64,000 bases of DNA from GCA-2401155 sp045047085 (GCA_045047085.1 JASFYT010000034.1:35863-99862); one strand, 5' to 3'; counted from the first letter of the stretch, positions 42,971 through 53,514 are shown. The notes: generated by a model not told the origin, from the letters alone. Program-made: numbers and translations.

Positions 42971-43840
42971 TTATTGAACCAACTGACCATCAACAGCCTC
43001 AAGATCAATACCTTCAATCTCGGCCTTGCTTACCAAAATACCGATATATTGGGAGACTGCACGGCTCCAACTCGCCGCCTCCAGCCATGCCGCGATGCGC
43101 CCACGCACCATATCAAAGGGCAGAGTTTCGCCCTTGATGATACGGTCCAATTGAATGACGTGATATCCAAAAGGTGTTGGCGCTGGCACTGGCGAAAGCT
43201 GCCCCTCTTCCAGTGCAAACAACACGGTTTCAAATTCTGGCACTGTGGAGCCTTTGGTTAATTGCCCCAGATTACCGCCCTGCTCTTTCGATGGACAAGC
43301 CGAAAGAGAAAGCGCTAGGGATGCAAACTGCGAAGGGTTGGCAACAAGCGTAGCAATGGCTGCTTCCGCTGCGGTTTTGGCAGCAGCACGTGCTGTCTCG
43401 TCCGAAGGAGGTGCCGCAAAAAGCATGTGTCGCGCTTCATAGAGGGTTTCAGAACAGAACTTGTTTGAATGAGTCTTATAGTAACGATGACATTCGGCTT
43501 CTTCAGCAGTGGGCACAATTATCTCCTGCTCCAACAAAACCCGAATGGCAGCATCCTCGTCGGTTTCTTTCAAACCATCTCCAAGTTCTTCAGCTTCAGC
43601 AGCAATGACCTCGGCTAAGGTTTCTTGCCGCAGCAGCTCACGCACAACCAGTGCTCTTGCTGCCTGTTCAAATGCCTGAACGGGCTTATCTGAAGGATGA
43701 TTTTGCGCTTCGCTTTGAACCGCATCGATTGCTATTTCAACACCATTGACCACTATTGGTGGCCGCAATTTTGGTTTTGGCGGAACCTTCACCTTGCCGT
43801 TTGGCAAGACGCTATTAGTTAAATCCAGTACTGTTGTCAT
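42971..43840 (-). CDS. Parvulin-type peptidyl-prolyl isomerase (NifM/NarI-associated)
   Basis: 289-residue protein whose C-terminal rotamase (residues about 150-265) has TLYEARHMLFA, CPSKEQGGNLGQL, FETVLFALEEGQLSPVPAPTPFGYHVIQLD. No signal peptide is visible, so a cytoplasmic chaperone for nitrate reductase assembly is inferred; NifM plays a comparable role for nitrogenase. Starts 6 bp after narI, in the nar operon. Confidence 0.88.
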   Translation of the reverse strand: MTTVLDLTNSVLPNGKVKVPPKPKLRPPIVVNGVEIAIDAVQSEAQNHPSDKPVQAFEQAARALVVRELLRQETLAEVIAAEAEELGDGLKETDEDAAIRVLLEQEIIVPTAEEAECHRYYKTHSNKFCSETLYEARHMLFAAPPSDETARAAAKTAAEAAIATLVANPSQFASLALSLSACPSKEQGGNLGQLTKGSTVPEFETVLFALEEGQLSPVPAPTPFGYHVIQLDRIIKGETLPFDMVRGRIAAWLEAASWSRAVSQYIGILVSKAEIEGIDLEAVDGQLVQ

Positions 43841-43846
43841 ATCAAA

Positions 43847-44548
43847 TTACTCCGCAGGGGTACGACGTTTGGTGCGCACGACCTGATATCCCGGCCGCCA
43901 GAGATATCGTATTGGTGCACTCAACATGTGCACCAAACGGGTGAAAGGGAAGAGGACAAATATCGTCAACCCCAGAAAGATATGCGCCTTGAAGATCGGG
44001 CTGGCATGAAGCATATGGCTAGCAGCTTCCGGGTTGAAGGTGAAAATACCCTGCGCCCAAGTCATCAACTCTATCATTTCATGGCCATCCAGGTGTTGTA
44101 GCGAAACAAAAATCGTCCCCAGACCAAGTGCCAATTGCACCCACAGAATAAGGATAATCATATTATCCGCAAAGTTGGATGTTGCACGAACCCGCGCATC
44201 AAAAAACCTACGATGAACCAGAAGCGTTGCGCCGATAATGCCCATCACTCCGGCAATGCCGCCGGCTATAATTGCCACCCATTGTTTGGCCGTATGGGTT
44301 ACGCCCAGCATATCCCATATCCATAACGGGGTGAGCAAGCCAATTAAATGACCTGCAAAAATCATCAGGACGCCCACATGAAACAGCACCGAACCCATCA
44401 CCAATTGCTTACGGCGCAGAAGCTGGCTTGAACCCGCTTTCCACGTATAAGGTTCATGGTCATAGCGAATAATGGTCCCCAGCGCCAAAATAGTTAGCGC
44501 CAGATACGGATAGTACCCGAACACAATGGTGTTGATTGTATCTGCCAT
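43847..44548 (-). CDS. narI: Respiratory nitrate reductase gamma subunit
   Basis: 233-residue membrane cytochrome b with five membrane segments (for example LFHVGVLMIFAGHLIGLLTP and PIFKAHIFLGLTIFVLFPFTRLVHML). Conserved histidines in these segments hold two b-hemes. It takes electrons from quinol and passes them to NarH. Follows narJ by 12 bp. Confidence 0.95.
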   Translation of the reverse strand: MADTINTIVFGYYPYLALTILALGTIIRYDHEPYTWKAGSSQLLRRKQLVMGSVLFHVGVLMIFAGHLIGLLTPLWIWDMLGVTHTAKQWVAIIAGGIAGVMGIIGATLLVHRRFFDARVRATSNFADNMIILILWVQLALGLGTIFVSLQHLDGHEMIELMTWAQGIFTFNPEAASHMLHASPIFKAHIFLGLTIFVLFPFTRLVHMLSAPIRYLWRPGYQVVRTKRRTPAE

Positions 44549-44560
44549 TTGTTCGTCTCC

Positions 44561-45265
44561 TTATACGTTTGGTTGTTGGTCGGGGCGGCGTTTATAAGCG
44601 CGCAACTGCGTGCGTAATTTATCCGGCCCACATTGACCTTCACCGGCGTTCTGCCCGAAGGTAACGGCTTCTTCTTCCCAGATCTCATCAAGAGCTTCGA
44701 GATCATTAGGATCATCTTCCGGCATTTCCAAGATTTCAGCCACAGCTTTTGGATCAGCGGTGGTTCCGGCAATCGCTTCAAGCGCTATGAGGGCATTGGC
44801 ATAAATGCTATCGCGCTTTTGCAAACGTTCGCGCAAAGCCGATGTAATGTGCAAGGTCTGCCCGAGGAGATTATGCACTTCCTCTCCAGACTGGGTTGAA
44901 AGATATTCAAGAAACAGCGGGATATAGTCCGGCAATTCCTTGGCATCGATATCAAACCCTTGCGCTTCATACATAGTCGCAAGATCAACCATCGCCTGCC
45001 CACGATCACGGCTTTCACCATGAACATGTTCAAATATATGCAATGACAGCGTTCTTGTGCGATCAAAAAGCTGCACATAACGCTCTTCCGCCTCATAGAT
45101 ATTGAGGGCAGAAATATCGTCAATCAATGCATATAGCCCGGCTCTTTCTTTCTTGCCCAATTTCGTATCACTTGCCAGCACTTCGCGCAGTTCCGGTCCG
45201 GCATCAATCAATGCCTGACTTGGATAGGAGAGCAGTGCTGAAATAACTTTAAGTGTGTTTGCCAT
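44561..45265 (-). CDS. narJ: Nitrate reductase assembly chaperone
   Basis: 234-residue cytoplasmic chaperone for insertion of the molybdenum cofactor into NarG. Typical features: LSYPSQALIDAGPELREVL, LDIYE-like LNIYEAEERYVQLFDRTRTLSLHIFEHVHGESRDRGQAM, and DYIPLFLEYLS. Begins 5 bp after narH. Confidence 0.95.
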   Translation of the reverse strand: MANTLKVISALLSYPSQALIDAGPELREVLASDTKLGKKERAGLYALIDDISALNIYEAEERYVQLFDRTRTLSLHIFEHVHGESRDRGQAMVDLATMYEAQGFDIDAKELPDYIPLFLEYLSTQSGEEVHNLLGQTLHITSALRERLQKRDSIYANALIALEAIAGTTADPKAVAEILEMPEDDPNDLEALDEIWEEEAVTFGQNAGEGQCGPDKLRTQLRAYKRRPDQQPNV

Positions 45266-45270
45266 TAGTG

Positions 45271-46803
45271 TCAGCCCTTGATCAGATCGGTTGGAGTGTT
45301 AACTGTACGTGTCTTTTTCGCTCCGAAGAGATTGAGGTCCGACGTACCGCCGGAACAGCCATTGCCGAAGGAGAAACCGCATGAACCGTGCAGGTCATAA
45401 GCGTCTTCACCAACTTCACGGTGGCTGGTTGGAACAACAAACCGGTCCTCGTAATTAGCGATTGCCATGATATGGTACATGTCTTCAATCATCTGGCTGG
45501 TAAGTCCGACACGACCGGCGATTTTCTCGTCAATCACGCCATCGACAGTTTTGGAACGCATATATGAACGCATGGCCAACATGCGTTCCAGCCCGGTGAC
45601 TATCGGTTCGTCCTTGCCTGCAGTTAGCAGGTTGGAAAGATAACGCACTGGGATGCGCATGGATTTCACATCCGGCAAATCGCCATCCCAGCCAATTTTC
45701 CCAGCTTCTGCCGCATTTTGCAGCGGTGAAAGCGGTGGTACATACCAGACCATTGGCAGAGTGCGATATTCAGGATGCAGCGGAAATGCTACTTTCCAAT
45801 CCATCGCCATTTTATAGACCGGAGACTTCTTAGCAGATTCTAACCAAGCATCAGGAATGCCCTGTTTGCGTGCTTCAGCGATTACTTCTGGATCATTGGG
45901 ATCAAGGAAGACAGAAAGCTGAGCTTCATAGAGATCTTTTTCATCCGGAGTAGATGCTGCTTCTTCGATGCGATCAGCATCATAAAGCAACACGCCAAGA
46001 TAGCGGATACGTCCAACGCAGGTTTCAGAACAAACAGTTGGTTGTCCTGCTTCGATGCGTGGATAGCAGAAGGTGCATTTTTCTGATTTTCCTGAAGACC
46101 AGTTGTAATAAATCTTCTTATACGGGCAAGCAGAAACGCACATGCGCCAGCCCCGACATTTTTCCTGATCGATCAGAACAATGCCATCTTCTTCACGTTT
46201 GTAAATCGCACCTGATGGGCACGCAGCAACGCAAGTTGGATTGAGACAATGCTCGCAAAGGCGCGGCAAATACATCATGAAAGTGTTTTCAAATTCGCCG
46301 TAAATCTCTTTTTCGACGCCTTCGAAATTGTAATCGACCGAACGCTTGGAGAATTCGCCGCCGAGAATTTCTTCCCAGTTCGGGCCCCATTCAATCTTTT
46401 CCATACGCTTACCTGTAATCAGTGAGCGCGGCCTTGCGGTTGGAAACGCCTTACTTTCACCAGCGGTTTGCAAATGGCCATAATCAAAATCAAACGGTTC
46501 GTAATAGTCATCGATTTCTGGTAAATCGGGATTGGCAAACAGCTTTGCCAATATCCGCCATTTTGCGCCCATTTTAGGTGCGATCTTGCCGTTTGGTTTG
46601 CGGGTCCAGCCGCCATTCCACTTTTTCTGGTTTTCCCATTCTTTAGGATAACCAATACCGGGTTTGGTCTCGACATTGTTGAACCATGCATATTCAACGC
46701 CCTCGCGGGTGGTCCAGACGTTTTTGCAGGTGATCGAACAAGTATGACAGCCGATGCATTTATCGAGATTCAGCACCATGCCGATTTGTGCGCGTATTCT
46801 CAT
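45271..46803 (-). CDS. narH: Respiratory nitrate reductase beta subunit
   Basis: 510-residue iron-sulfur subunit. Cysteine groups CIGCHTCSITC, CEHCLNPTCVAACPSG, CRGWRMCVSACPYKK (with Trp replacing a Cys, as in the 3Fe-4S site) and CTFCYPRIEAGQPTVCSETC coordinate four clusters. Length normal. The start overlaps the narG stop by 4 bp. Confidence 0.97.
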   Translation of the reverse strand: MRIRAQIGMVLNLDKCIGCHTCSITCKNVWTTREGVEYAWFNNVETKPGIGYPKEWENQKKWNGGWTRKPNGKIAPKMGAKWRILAKLFANPDLPEIDDYYEPFDFDYGHLQTAGESKAFPTARPRSLITGKRMEKIEWGPNWEEILGGEFSKRSVDYNFEGVEKEIYGEFENTFMMYLPRLCEHCLNPTCVAACPSGAIYKREEDGIVLIDQEKCRGWRMCVSACPYKKIYYNWSSGKSEKCTFCYPRIEAGQPTVCSETCVGRIRYLGVLLYDADRIEEAASTPDEKDLYEAQLSVFLDPNDPEVIAEARKQGIPDAWLESAKKSPVYKMAMDWKVAFPLHPEYRTLPMVWYVPPLSPLQNAAEAGKIGWDGDLPDVKSMRIPVRYLSNLLTAGKDEPIVTGLERMLAMRSYMRSKTVDGVIDEKIAGRVGLTSQMIEDMYHIMAIANYEDRFVVPTSHREVGEDAYDLHGSCGFSFGNGCSGGTSDLNLFGAKKTRTVNTPTDLIKG

Positions 46804-49800
46804 TCTGCTGCCTCCGGTGTGCTGACAAGTGGTTCTTCGAGCCAGTCAACCTTGTCCATTTTTCTAATAATAACGAATTCATCACGGTTGGAACCAACCG
46901 TACCGTAATAGTTGAATCCGTAAGATAGTTGCGCGTAGCCGCCGATCATATGGGTTGGTTTGGTGATCGCCCTTGTGACAGAATTATGAATGCCGCCACG
47001 TTGTCCGGTTTGTTCGGACCCCGGCACATTCACGATTTTTTCCTGCGCGTGATACATGAACAGCGTGCCCTCTTTCATGCGCTGGGAAACAACCGCACGG
47101 GCGACAAGTGCGCCGTTTGCGTTATAGGCTTCGATCCAGTCATTATCGACAATCCCGGCCTTGGCCGCATCAACTTCTGACAACCAGACCACCGGCCCGC
47201 CACGGTTGAGCGTGAGCATTAAGAGGTTGTCTGAATAGGTGGAGTGAATGCCCCATTTCTGGTGTGGCGTTATGAAGTTCAGAACGATTTGCTTATTGCC
47301 ATTGGGTTTGGATTCAATCACCGGATTGACGGTCTTGGTATCGATCGGTGGACGGTAGACGCAGAACGCCTCACCAAATGCCCGCATCCATAGGTGATCC
47401 TGATAGAGTTGTTGTCTACCCGAAAGCGTTCGCCACGGGATCAATTCATGCACATTGGTGTAGCCAGCATTATAACAAACATGCTCGCTCTCAATTCCCG
47501 ACCATGTGGGCGAAGAAATGATTTTGCGTGGTTGTGCCACAATATCACGGAAGCGGATTTTCTCGTCTTCCTTGGGCTTTGCTAGATGGGTGTGATCAAT
47601 GCCGGTAAATTCCGAGAGCTTTTCCCAGGCTCTAACAGCAACTTCACCATTGGTTTCCGGCGCCAGCATCAACACAACTTCGGATGCATCAATATCTGTC
47701 TCAATTTTCGGCATACCCTTGGAAATACCTTCTTCGGTAATAACGCCGTTGAGTTCGCCAAGCAGTTTCACCTCCTGCTTTGTATCCCATGAAATGCCCT
47801 TGCCGCCATTGCCGAGTTTTTCCAACAATGGTCCAAGTGCTGTGAAGCGCTTGTAGAGATTTGGATAATCGCGCTCGACCACAACAACATTTGGCATGGT
47901 CTTGCCGGGAATTGGATCGGCCTTGCTGGTTTTCCAATCATCCACGTCGAATGGCTGAGCGATTTCACCCGGCGTATCATGCAAGATAGGGACGAGTACC
48001 GTATCCTGCTCTACACCGAGAACCTCAGGAGAAACTTCAGAGAATTTCTTGGCAAGGCCTTTGAAAATATCCCAGTCACTACGCGCTTCCCATGCCGGAT
48101 CAGCAGCACTTGAAAGCGGATGAATGAACGGGTGCATATCCGAGGTGTTGAGATCGTTTTTTTCGTACCATGTGGCGGTGGGTAAAACGATGTCGGAATA
48201 GACACATGTGGTCGACATGCGGAAATCCAACGTCACCAGCAAATCAAGTTTGCCTTCCGGCGCCTCATCGTGCCAGACGGCTTCGGTCGATTGTACTTTA
48301 CCCTCTTCGCCCAAATCTTTACCCAGCACACCGTGCTGTGTTCCAAGCAAATGCTTGAGAAAATATTCATGCCCCTTGCCCGATGAACCAAGCAGATTGG
48401 AACGCCAGACAAACATATTGCGCGGCCAGTTAACCGGGTTATCCGGATCGGCACAGCTCATTTTGAGCTTGCCGGATTTTAGTTGCTCGGCAACATAATC
48501 CTTGGGATCTTTCTTGGCCTTGGCGGCCATCTTGGCAATATCCAACGGATTGGTTTCAAGCTGCGGCGCAGAAGGCAACCAGCCCATGCGTTCGGCTTTG
48601 ATATTATAGTCCATCAGCGTTGCGTTCCACTCGCCCTTCGGCGCTGTGGGCGACAGGATTTCATTGACGTTCAAAGTCTCATAGCGCCACTGATCTGTGT
48701 GGGCATAGAAAAATGAAGTTGAATTCATGTGACGCGGCGGACGCGCCCAATCAAGGCCAAAGGCCAAAGGTTGCCAGCCGGTTTGCGGACGCAGTTTTTC
48801 CTGTCCCACATAGTGGCTCCAGCCACCACCCGATTGGCCGATACAACCGCACATAACCAGCAGGTTGATGATGCCACGATAGTTCATATCCATGTGGTAC
48901 CAGTGGTTTAGACCGGCCCCCAGAATAACCATGGAACGCCCATTGGTTTTTTCCGCATTGGTAGCAAATTCGCGAGCAACTGTAATAATGTGATCGGCAG
49001 GAACCCCAGTGATTTTTTCGGCCCATGCGGGCGTATAGGGTTCCATCTCGTCATAGCTCTTGGCAACATTGTTGCTACCAATACCGCGATCAAGTCCGTA
49101 ATTGGCAGCAAACAGATCAAATACCGTAGCAACCATCACATCTTTGCCATCGAGCTTAACTTTACGAGCTGGTACTGAGCGCACCAATACACTGTCATGA
49201 TCCGTACCTTCAAAATGGTCATGCTCACGGTTACCGAAATACGGGAACGCTACATCAGCGATTATGTCATGATCATCATCGAGGATGAGGGTCATCTGCA
49301 ACTTGGTATCATTGCCCTTGCCGTCTTTTTCCTGAAGGTTCCATTTGCCTTTATCACCCCAGCGGAAACCGACGGAACCTTGAGGTACAACAACCTTTTT
49401 GGTTTCAGCGTCAATCGCGACAGTTTTCCATTCAGGGTTGTTTTTCTCGCCGAGATTGCGGGCAAAATCAGAGGCGCGCACCTGCCGGTCCGGCACATAA
49501 TGTCCGTTCTCTTTGGTGAGTTTCACCAGCATCGGCATATCAGTGTACTTACGACAGTAATCTTCGAAATAATCGGCCTGCCGGTCCAGATGGTATTCAC
49601 GCAGGATCACATGGCCCATGGCCATGGCGAGCGCTGCATCAGTTCCAGCTTTTGGATGCAGCCATAAATCTGCAAATTTGGTGGCTTCCGAATAATCAGG
49701 TGAAACTACGACAGATTTCGCGCCTCTATAGCGCGCTTCCGTATAAAAGTGCGCATCCGGTGTGCGTGTCTGAGGCACATTCGAACCCCAAAGCATCAGG

Positions 49801-50546
49801 AATCCGGCATTATACCAGTCCGCACTTTCAGGTACATCGGTCTGCTCGCCCCAAGTCATCGGTGAGGATGGCGGCAAATCGCAATACCAGTCGTAGAACG
49901 ACATACAGGTTCCGCCCATCAAGGAAAGGTAACGTGACCCAGCCGCATAAGAAACCATCGACATGGCAGGAATTGGCGAGAAGCCAATCACCCTATCCGG
50001 GCCGTGTTCACGTACAGTATAAGCGTTGGCAGCCGCTATAATTTCATTGACCTCATCCCATGTCGCACGCACAAAACCGCCGTGTCCACGAATGCTGGTA
50101 TAAGATTTACGTTTTTTTGGATCTTCAACAATCGATGCCCATGCCGCAACGGGTTCGCGCATCACACGTGCTTCCCGCCAAAGCTTGACCAGACGCGATC
50201 GCACCAGCGGATATTTCACCCTGTTGGCGGAATACATGTACCATGAATAACTGGCACCACGCGGACAACCGCGCGGCTCATGGTTTGGAAGATCAGGCCT
50301 CGTGCGGGGATAATCGGTCTGCTGGGTTTCCCAGGTGACAATCCCACCCTTGACGTAAATCTTCCATGAACATGAACCGGTACAGTTCACCCCGTGGGTT
50401 GAACGCACAATTTTATCGTGCTGCCAGCGCTTGCGATAAGCATCCTCCCAACCCCGATTTTCATTGGTGGTCACTCCGTGACCACCAGAAAAAGTATCGA
50501 CATTTTTACGCGAGAGGAAATTCAAACGATCGAGTAGATGCGACAT
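46800..50546 (-). CDS. narG: Respiratory nitrate reductase alpha subunit
   Basis: 1248-residue molybdenum subunit, full length, cytoplasmic side of the membrane. The FS0 cluster ligands HGVNCTGSCSW...EPRGCPRG (His, Cys, Cys, Cys) are at residues about 50-95. YDWYCDLPPSSP carries the Asp that ligates molybdenum. The N-terminus keeps a NarG-type leader without an export signal. Reduces nitrate to nitrite with electrons from NarH. Begins 12 bp after narK. Confidence 0.98.
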   Translation of the reverse strand: MSHLLDRLNFLSRKNVDTFSGGHGVTTNENRGWEDAYRKRWQHDKIVRSTHGVNCTGSCSWKIYVKGGIVTWETQQTDYPRTRPDLPNHEPRGCPRGASYSWYMYSANRVKYPLVRSRLVKLWREARVMREPVAAWASIVEDPKKRKSYTSIRGHGGFVRATWDEVNEIIAAANAYTVREHGPDRVIGFSPIPAMSMVSYAAGSRYLSLMGGTCMSFYDWYCDLPPSSPMTWGEQTDVPESADWYNAGFLMLWGSNVPQTRTPDAHFYTEARYRGAKSVVVSPDYSEATKFADLWLHPKAGTDAALAMAMGHVILREYHLDRQADYFEDYCRKYTDMPMLVKLTKENGHYVPDRQVRASDFARNLGEKNNPEWKTVAIDAETKKVVVPQGSVGFRWGDKGKWNLQEKDGKGNDTKLQMTLILDDDHDIIADVAFPYFGNREHDHFEGTDHDSVLVRSVPARKVKLDGKDVMVATVFDLFAANYGLDRGIGSNNVAKSYDEMEPYTPAWAEKITGVPADHIITVAREFATNAEKTNGRSMVILGAGLNHWYHMDMNYRGIINLLVMCGCIGQSGGGWSHYVGQEKLRPQTGWQPLAFGLDWARPPRHMNSTSFFYAHTDQWRYETLNVNEILSPTAPKGEWNATLMDYNIKAERMGWLPSAPQLETNPLDIAKMAAKAKKDPKDYVAEQLKSGKLKMSCADPDNPVNWPRNMFVWRSNLLGSSGKGHEYFLKHLLGTQHGVLGKDLGEEGKVQSTEAVWHDEAPEGKLDLLVTLDFRMSTTCVYSDIVLPTATWYEKNDLNTSDMHPFIHPLSSAADPAWEARSDWDIFKGLAKKFSEVSPEVLGVEQDTVLVPILHDTPGEIAQPFDVDDWKTSKADPIPGKTMPNVVVVERDYPNLYKRFTALGPLLEKLGNGGKGISWDTKQEVKLLGELNGVITEEGISKGMPKIETDIDASEVVLMLAPETNGEVAVRAWEKLSEFTGIDHTHLAKPKEDEKIRFRDIVAQPRKIISSPTWSGIESEHVCYNAGYTNVHELIPWRTLSGRQQLYQDHLWMRAFGEAFCVYRPPIDTKTVNPVIESKPNGNKQIVLNFITPHQKWGIHSTYSDNLLMLTLNRGGPVVWLSEVDAAKAGIVDNDWIEAYNANGALVARAVVSQRMKEGTLFMYHAQEKIVNVPGSEQTGQRGGIHNSVTRAITKPTHMIGGYAQLSYGFNYYGTVGSNRDEFVIIRKMDKVDWLEEPLVSTPEAAE

Positions 50547-50558
50547 AGATTTTGTTTC

Positions 50559-53297
50559 CTAGCTCGCTGTTGAGGGTTTCGCGGGAGTTTCAAGTCCCCG
50601 CTCAATATCATATAGTTTACCGCCCGGACGGGTGTAGACCCACCATGTGAGCGCCACGCAAGTGACGTAGAAGCCCATAAAGGCCCATAATGCCGCTTCC
50701 GGCCCACCAGTCATACTGATCGAAGTGCCGTAAGCTTTGGGGATAAAGAACGCCCCATAAGCTGCCATGGCGGAAGTGAAGCCGATAATGGCCGCGCTTT
50801 CTTTTTCACCTTGACGGTTGGAAGCTGCACCTTTGAGTTCAGGCATGGTTCTTTGGACTTCGCGGTGCATGATTACGGGGATCATCTGGAAGGTTGATGC
50901 GTTGCCAATACCCGTTGCGAAGAACAAGATCATGAACATTGCAAAGAAGCCCCAGAATGCACCCGGCTGTTCTTTGATGGCGAGGAAATATATTACCCCA
51001 CCCACAGCCGCGATCATCAAAATGAAGGTCCAGAAGGTCACACGACCTCCACCCCATTTATCTGATATCCAGCCCGTTGCCGCCCGTGAAAGAGCACCAA
51101 TCAACGGTCCAAGGAATACATATTTGAGTGATTCCACATCAGGGAACTGAGTTTTTGCTAATAGCGGGAACCCGGCTGAATACCCAATGAAGGAACCAAA
51201 TGTACCGGTATATATCCAGCTCATGATCCAGTTATCGGAGCGTGAGAAGATAATGGACTGGTCCTTGAAGGAAGATTTCGCAGAAGCGATATCGTTCATG
51301 CCAAACCACGCAAACAGGGTGGCAAGGATCAGGAACGGCACCCAGATAAAACCAGCATTTTGAACCCACAATTGCGTGGTTTCATTGACCTGCTGAGGCG
51401 CACCGCCTCCGACATAGCTGAATACGCCCGATGTAATAACGATTGGTACCAGAAACTGCATGACGGATACGCCCGCATTTCCAAGTCCTGCGTTAAGAGC
51501 CAGCGCATTGCCTTTTTCCGATCTTGGGAAAAAGAAGCTGATATTCGACATGGAAGAGGCAAAGTTACCGCCGCCGAAACCGCAGAGAAGTGCCAGCACA
51601 AGGAAGATGAAGTAAGGTGTGCCGGGATCCTGCACTGCGTAACCAATGCCAAGTGCCGGTATCAAAAGCGAAGCCGTGGTCAAGGTGGTCCACAAACGTC
51701 CGCCAAAAATCGGCACCATAAAGGAATAGAATATCCTCAGCGTCGCACCAGAAAGCCCGGGCAATGCCGCCAACCAGAACAGTTGATCAGTGGTGTAATT
51801 GAAACCGATGCTCGGTAGCTTGGAAACAACCACGCTCCACACCATCCATACAGAGAAGGCGAGCAACAGGCTGGGAATTGAAATCCAGAGATTGCGCGTG
51901 GCAATTGCCTTACCTTCTTTTTCCCAGAAATCGATGTCATCCGGTTTCCAGTTCTCGATAATTTTTGATTTGGCCGGGTGTTTTTTTACATCATGGATTG
52001 CCTGCATCTCTGGCAGTTCAGGCAATTCGCCCAATTCCTTGCCAAAGTGAGCTTTTTCCATCGCACGGATAGAAAAGTGCATCCACAAAAGAGCAACCGC
52101 TGTGATCAGGAACAACAGCATGAAGCAACTGGTCCAGACACCGGTCAAATCATTCATCACTCCAAAAGAGATGGGAAGAATGAAACCACCAAGGCCGCCG
52201 ATCATGCCGACAAGGCCACCTACGGAACCAACATTTTCCGGATAGTAAACCGGGATGTGTTTATAGACCGCAGCTTTACCCAGTGACATGAAGAAACCGA
52301 GAATGAAGACGGTGATTACAAAGGGAACAAGACCCATTTCCGTTGAAAACGCGATCGGCCCTTTAATGCCATGGATAATGTAATCTGTATTTGGATAAGA
52401 CAGCATGAACGTACAAATTGCCGCGACACCAAACGTCCAGTACATCACCATGCGGGCGCCGTATTTGTCTGACAAATGACCGCCATAGGCACGGAACAGA
52501 CTGGCTGGCACCGCATAGAACGCCGCTAATACACCAGCGGTTCTGATATCAAGGCCATAAACGCCAATCATGTAACGCGGCAACCAAAGAGCCAGCGCAA
52601 CAAAGGCACCAAACACGAAGAAATAATAAAGTGCGAAGCGCCAGACCTGAACGTTTTTAAGTGGTTCAAGTTCCAGCCAAGCTGATTTGGGTTTTTCACC
52701 CTTGGCACGCCGTGCAAGCAGTGCCGGGTCTTCCTTGGTGAACATGAAGAACAACACTGCAGCGACAGCCAGAACGACCGCATAAATTTGCGCCGTCTGT
52801 TGCCACCCAAAGGCTACCAATAAGAACGGTGCGCCAAAACTTGTTACTGCTGCACCAAAGTTACCGACCCCGAATATGCCCAATGCCGTTCCCTGTTTTT
52901 CAGACGGAAACCATTTGGAGATGTAGGTAATTCCAACGGCGAATGAACCGCCGGCAAGACCAACCCCTAGGGCAGCTACCAGAAACCATTCATAGGTTGA
53001 AACCGTGGAGAGCAGCCACACGGCCACAGATGAAGCCAGCATGACCAGCGCGAAAACTCGGCGGCCACCATATTGGTCAGCCCATATCCCAAGGAATATG
53101 CGACTGAGAGAACCGGTCAGAATTGGCGTCGCGACGAGCAAGCCAAACTGTGTTTCGCTCAGGCCAAGGTCAGCCTGGATGCGAACTCCGATGATTGAAA
53201 AAATTGTCCATACGGCAAAACACACGGTAAATGCAAAGGTGCTCATACCCAACGCGCCGTTTTGTTGCCCCCGCGTTACACCAGAAAGAGTGTTCAT
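50559..53297 (-). CDS. narK: Fused nitrate/nitrite transporter NarK1-NarK2
   Basis: 912-residue fusion of two major-facilitator domains. Domain 1 (about 1-430) has FGVGNFGAAVTSF and GLVGMIGGLGGF. Domain 2 (about 465-900) has GFGGGNFASSMSNISFFFP and LNAGLGNAGVSVMQF. Around residues 430-460 is a soluble linker. The NNP-family glycine-rich signatures are in both halves. Such fusions, known in Paracoccus and relatives, import nitrate with proton symport (NarK1) and exchange nitrate for nitrite (NarK2). First gene of the operon; a perfect FNR box lies 82 bp upstream. Confidence 0.97.
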   Translation of the reverse strand: MNTLSGVTRGQQNGALGMSTFAFTVCFAVWTIFSIIGVRIQADLGLSETQFGLLVATPILTGSLSRIFLGIWADQYGGRRVFALVMLASSVAVWLLSTVSTYEWFLVAALGVGLAGGSFAVGITYISKWFPSEKQGTALGIFGVGNFGAAVTSFGAPFLLVAFGWQQTAQIYAVVLAVAAVLFFMFTKEDPALLARRAKGEKPKSAWLELEPLKNVQVWRFALYYFFVFGAFVALALWLPRYMIGVYGLDIRTAGVLAAFYAVPASLFRAYGGHLSDKYGARMVMYWTFGVAAICTFMLSYPNTDYIIHGIKGPIAFSTEMGLVPFVITVFILGFFMSLGKAAVYKHIPVYYPENVGSVGGLVGMIGGLGGFILPISFGVMNDLTGVWTSCFMLLFLITAVALLWMHFSIRAMEKAHFGKELGELPELPEMQAIHDVKKHPAKSKIIENWKPDDIDFWEKEGKAIATRNLWISIPSLLLAFSVWMVWSVVVSKLPSIGFNYTTDQLFWLAALPGLSGATLRIFYSFMVPIFGGRLWTTLTTASLLIPALGIGYAVQDPGTPYFIFLVLALLCGFGGGNFASSMSNISFFFPRSEKGNALALNAGLGNAGVSVMQFLVPIVITSGVFSYVGGGAPQQVNETTQLWVQNAGFIWVPFLILATLFAWFGMNDIASAKSSFKDQSIIFSRSDNWIMSWIYTGTFGSFIGYSAGFPLLAKTQFPDVESLKYVFLGPLIGALSRAATGWISDKWGGGRVTFWTFILMIAAVGGVIYFLAIKEQPGAFWGFFAMFMILFFATGIGNASTFQMIPVIMHREVQRTMPELKGAASNRQGEKESAAIIGFTSAMAAYGAFFIPKAYGTSISMTGGPEAALWAFMGFYVTCVALTWWVYTRPGGKLYDIERGLETPAKPSTAS

Positions 53298-53378
53298 TTG
53301 AAACAGTCCCTATTTAAAGCAAACCACCATCGGTCTGACTAGAATAGGCGCACATTGCTCATGAGTTACTGAAATCAT

Positions 53379-53392
53379 TTGATGCAGATCAA
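53379..53392. promoter_or_regulatory. FNR-type box upstream of narK
   Basis: TTGATGCAGATCAA, a perfect TTGAT-N4-ATCAA, centred about 88 bp upstream of the narK ATG. It would give oxygen-dependent (and, via the regulator next door, possibly nitrate- or nitrite-dependent) activation. Confidence 0.85.
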
Positions 53393-53514
53393 CGCACATG
53401 CACTCTAACGAATATACAAGTGAAATGAAGGGAATGATCAAGAAACGAGTACTGATTTCGCAATTAAAACAACTGCATTTGAGTGCTATTCAACAAAAAT
53501 AGTCATTTCATAAC

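Noticed and set aside
49197..49667. 156-aa plus-strand ORF
   Set aside because: Antisense shadow of narG, whose motifs are continuous across this part.
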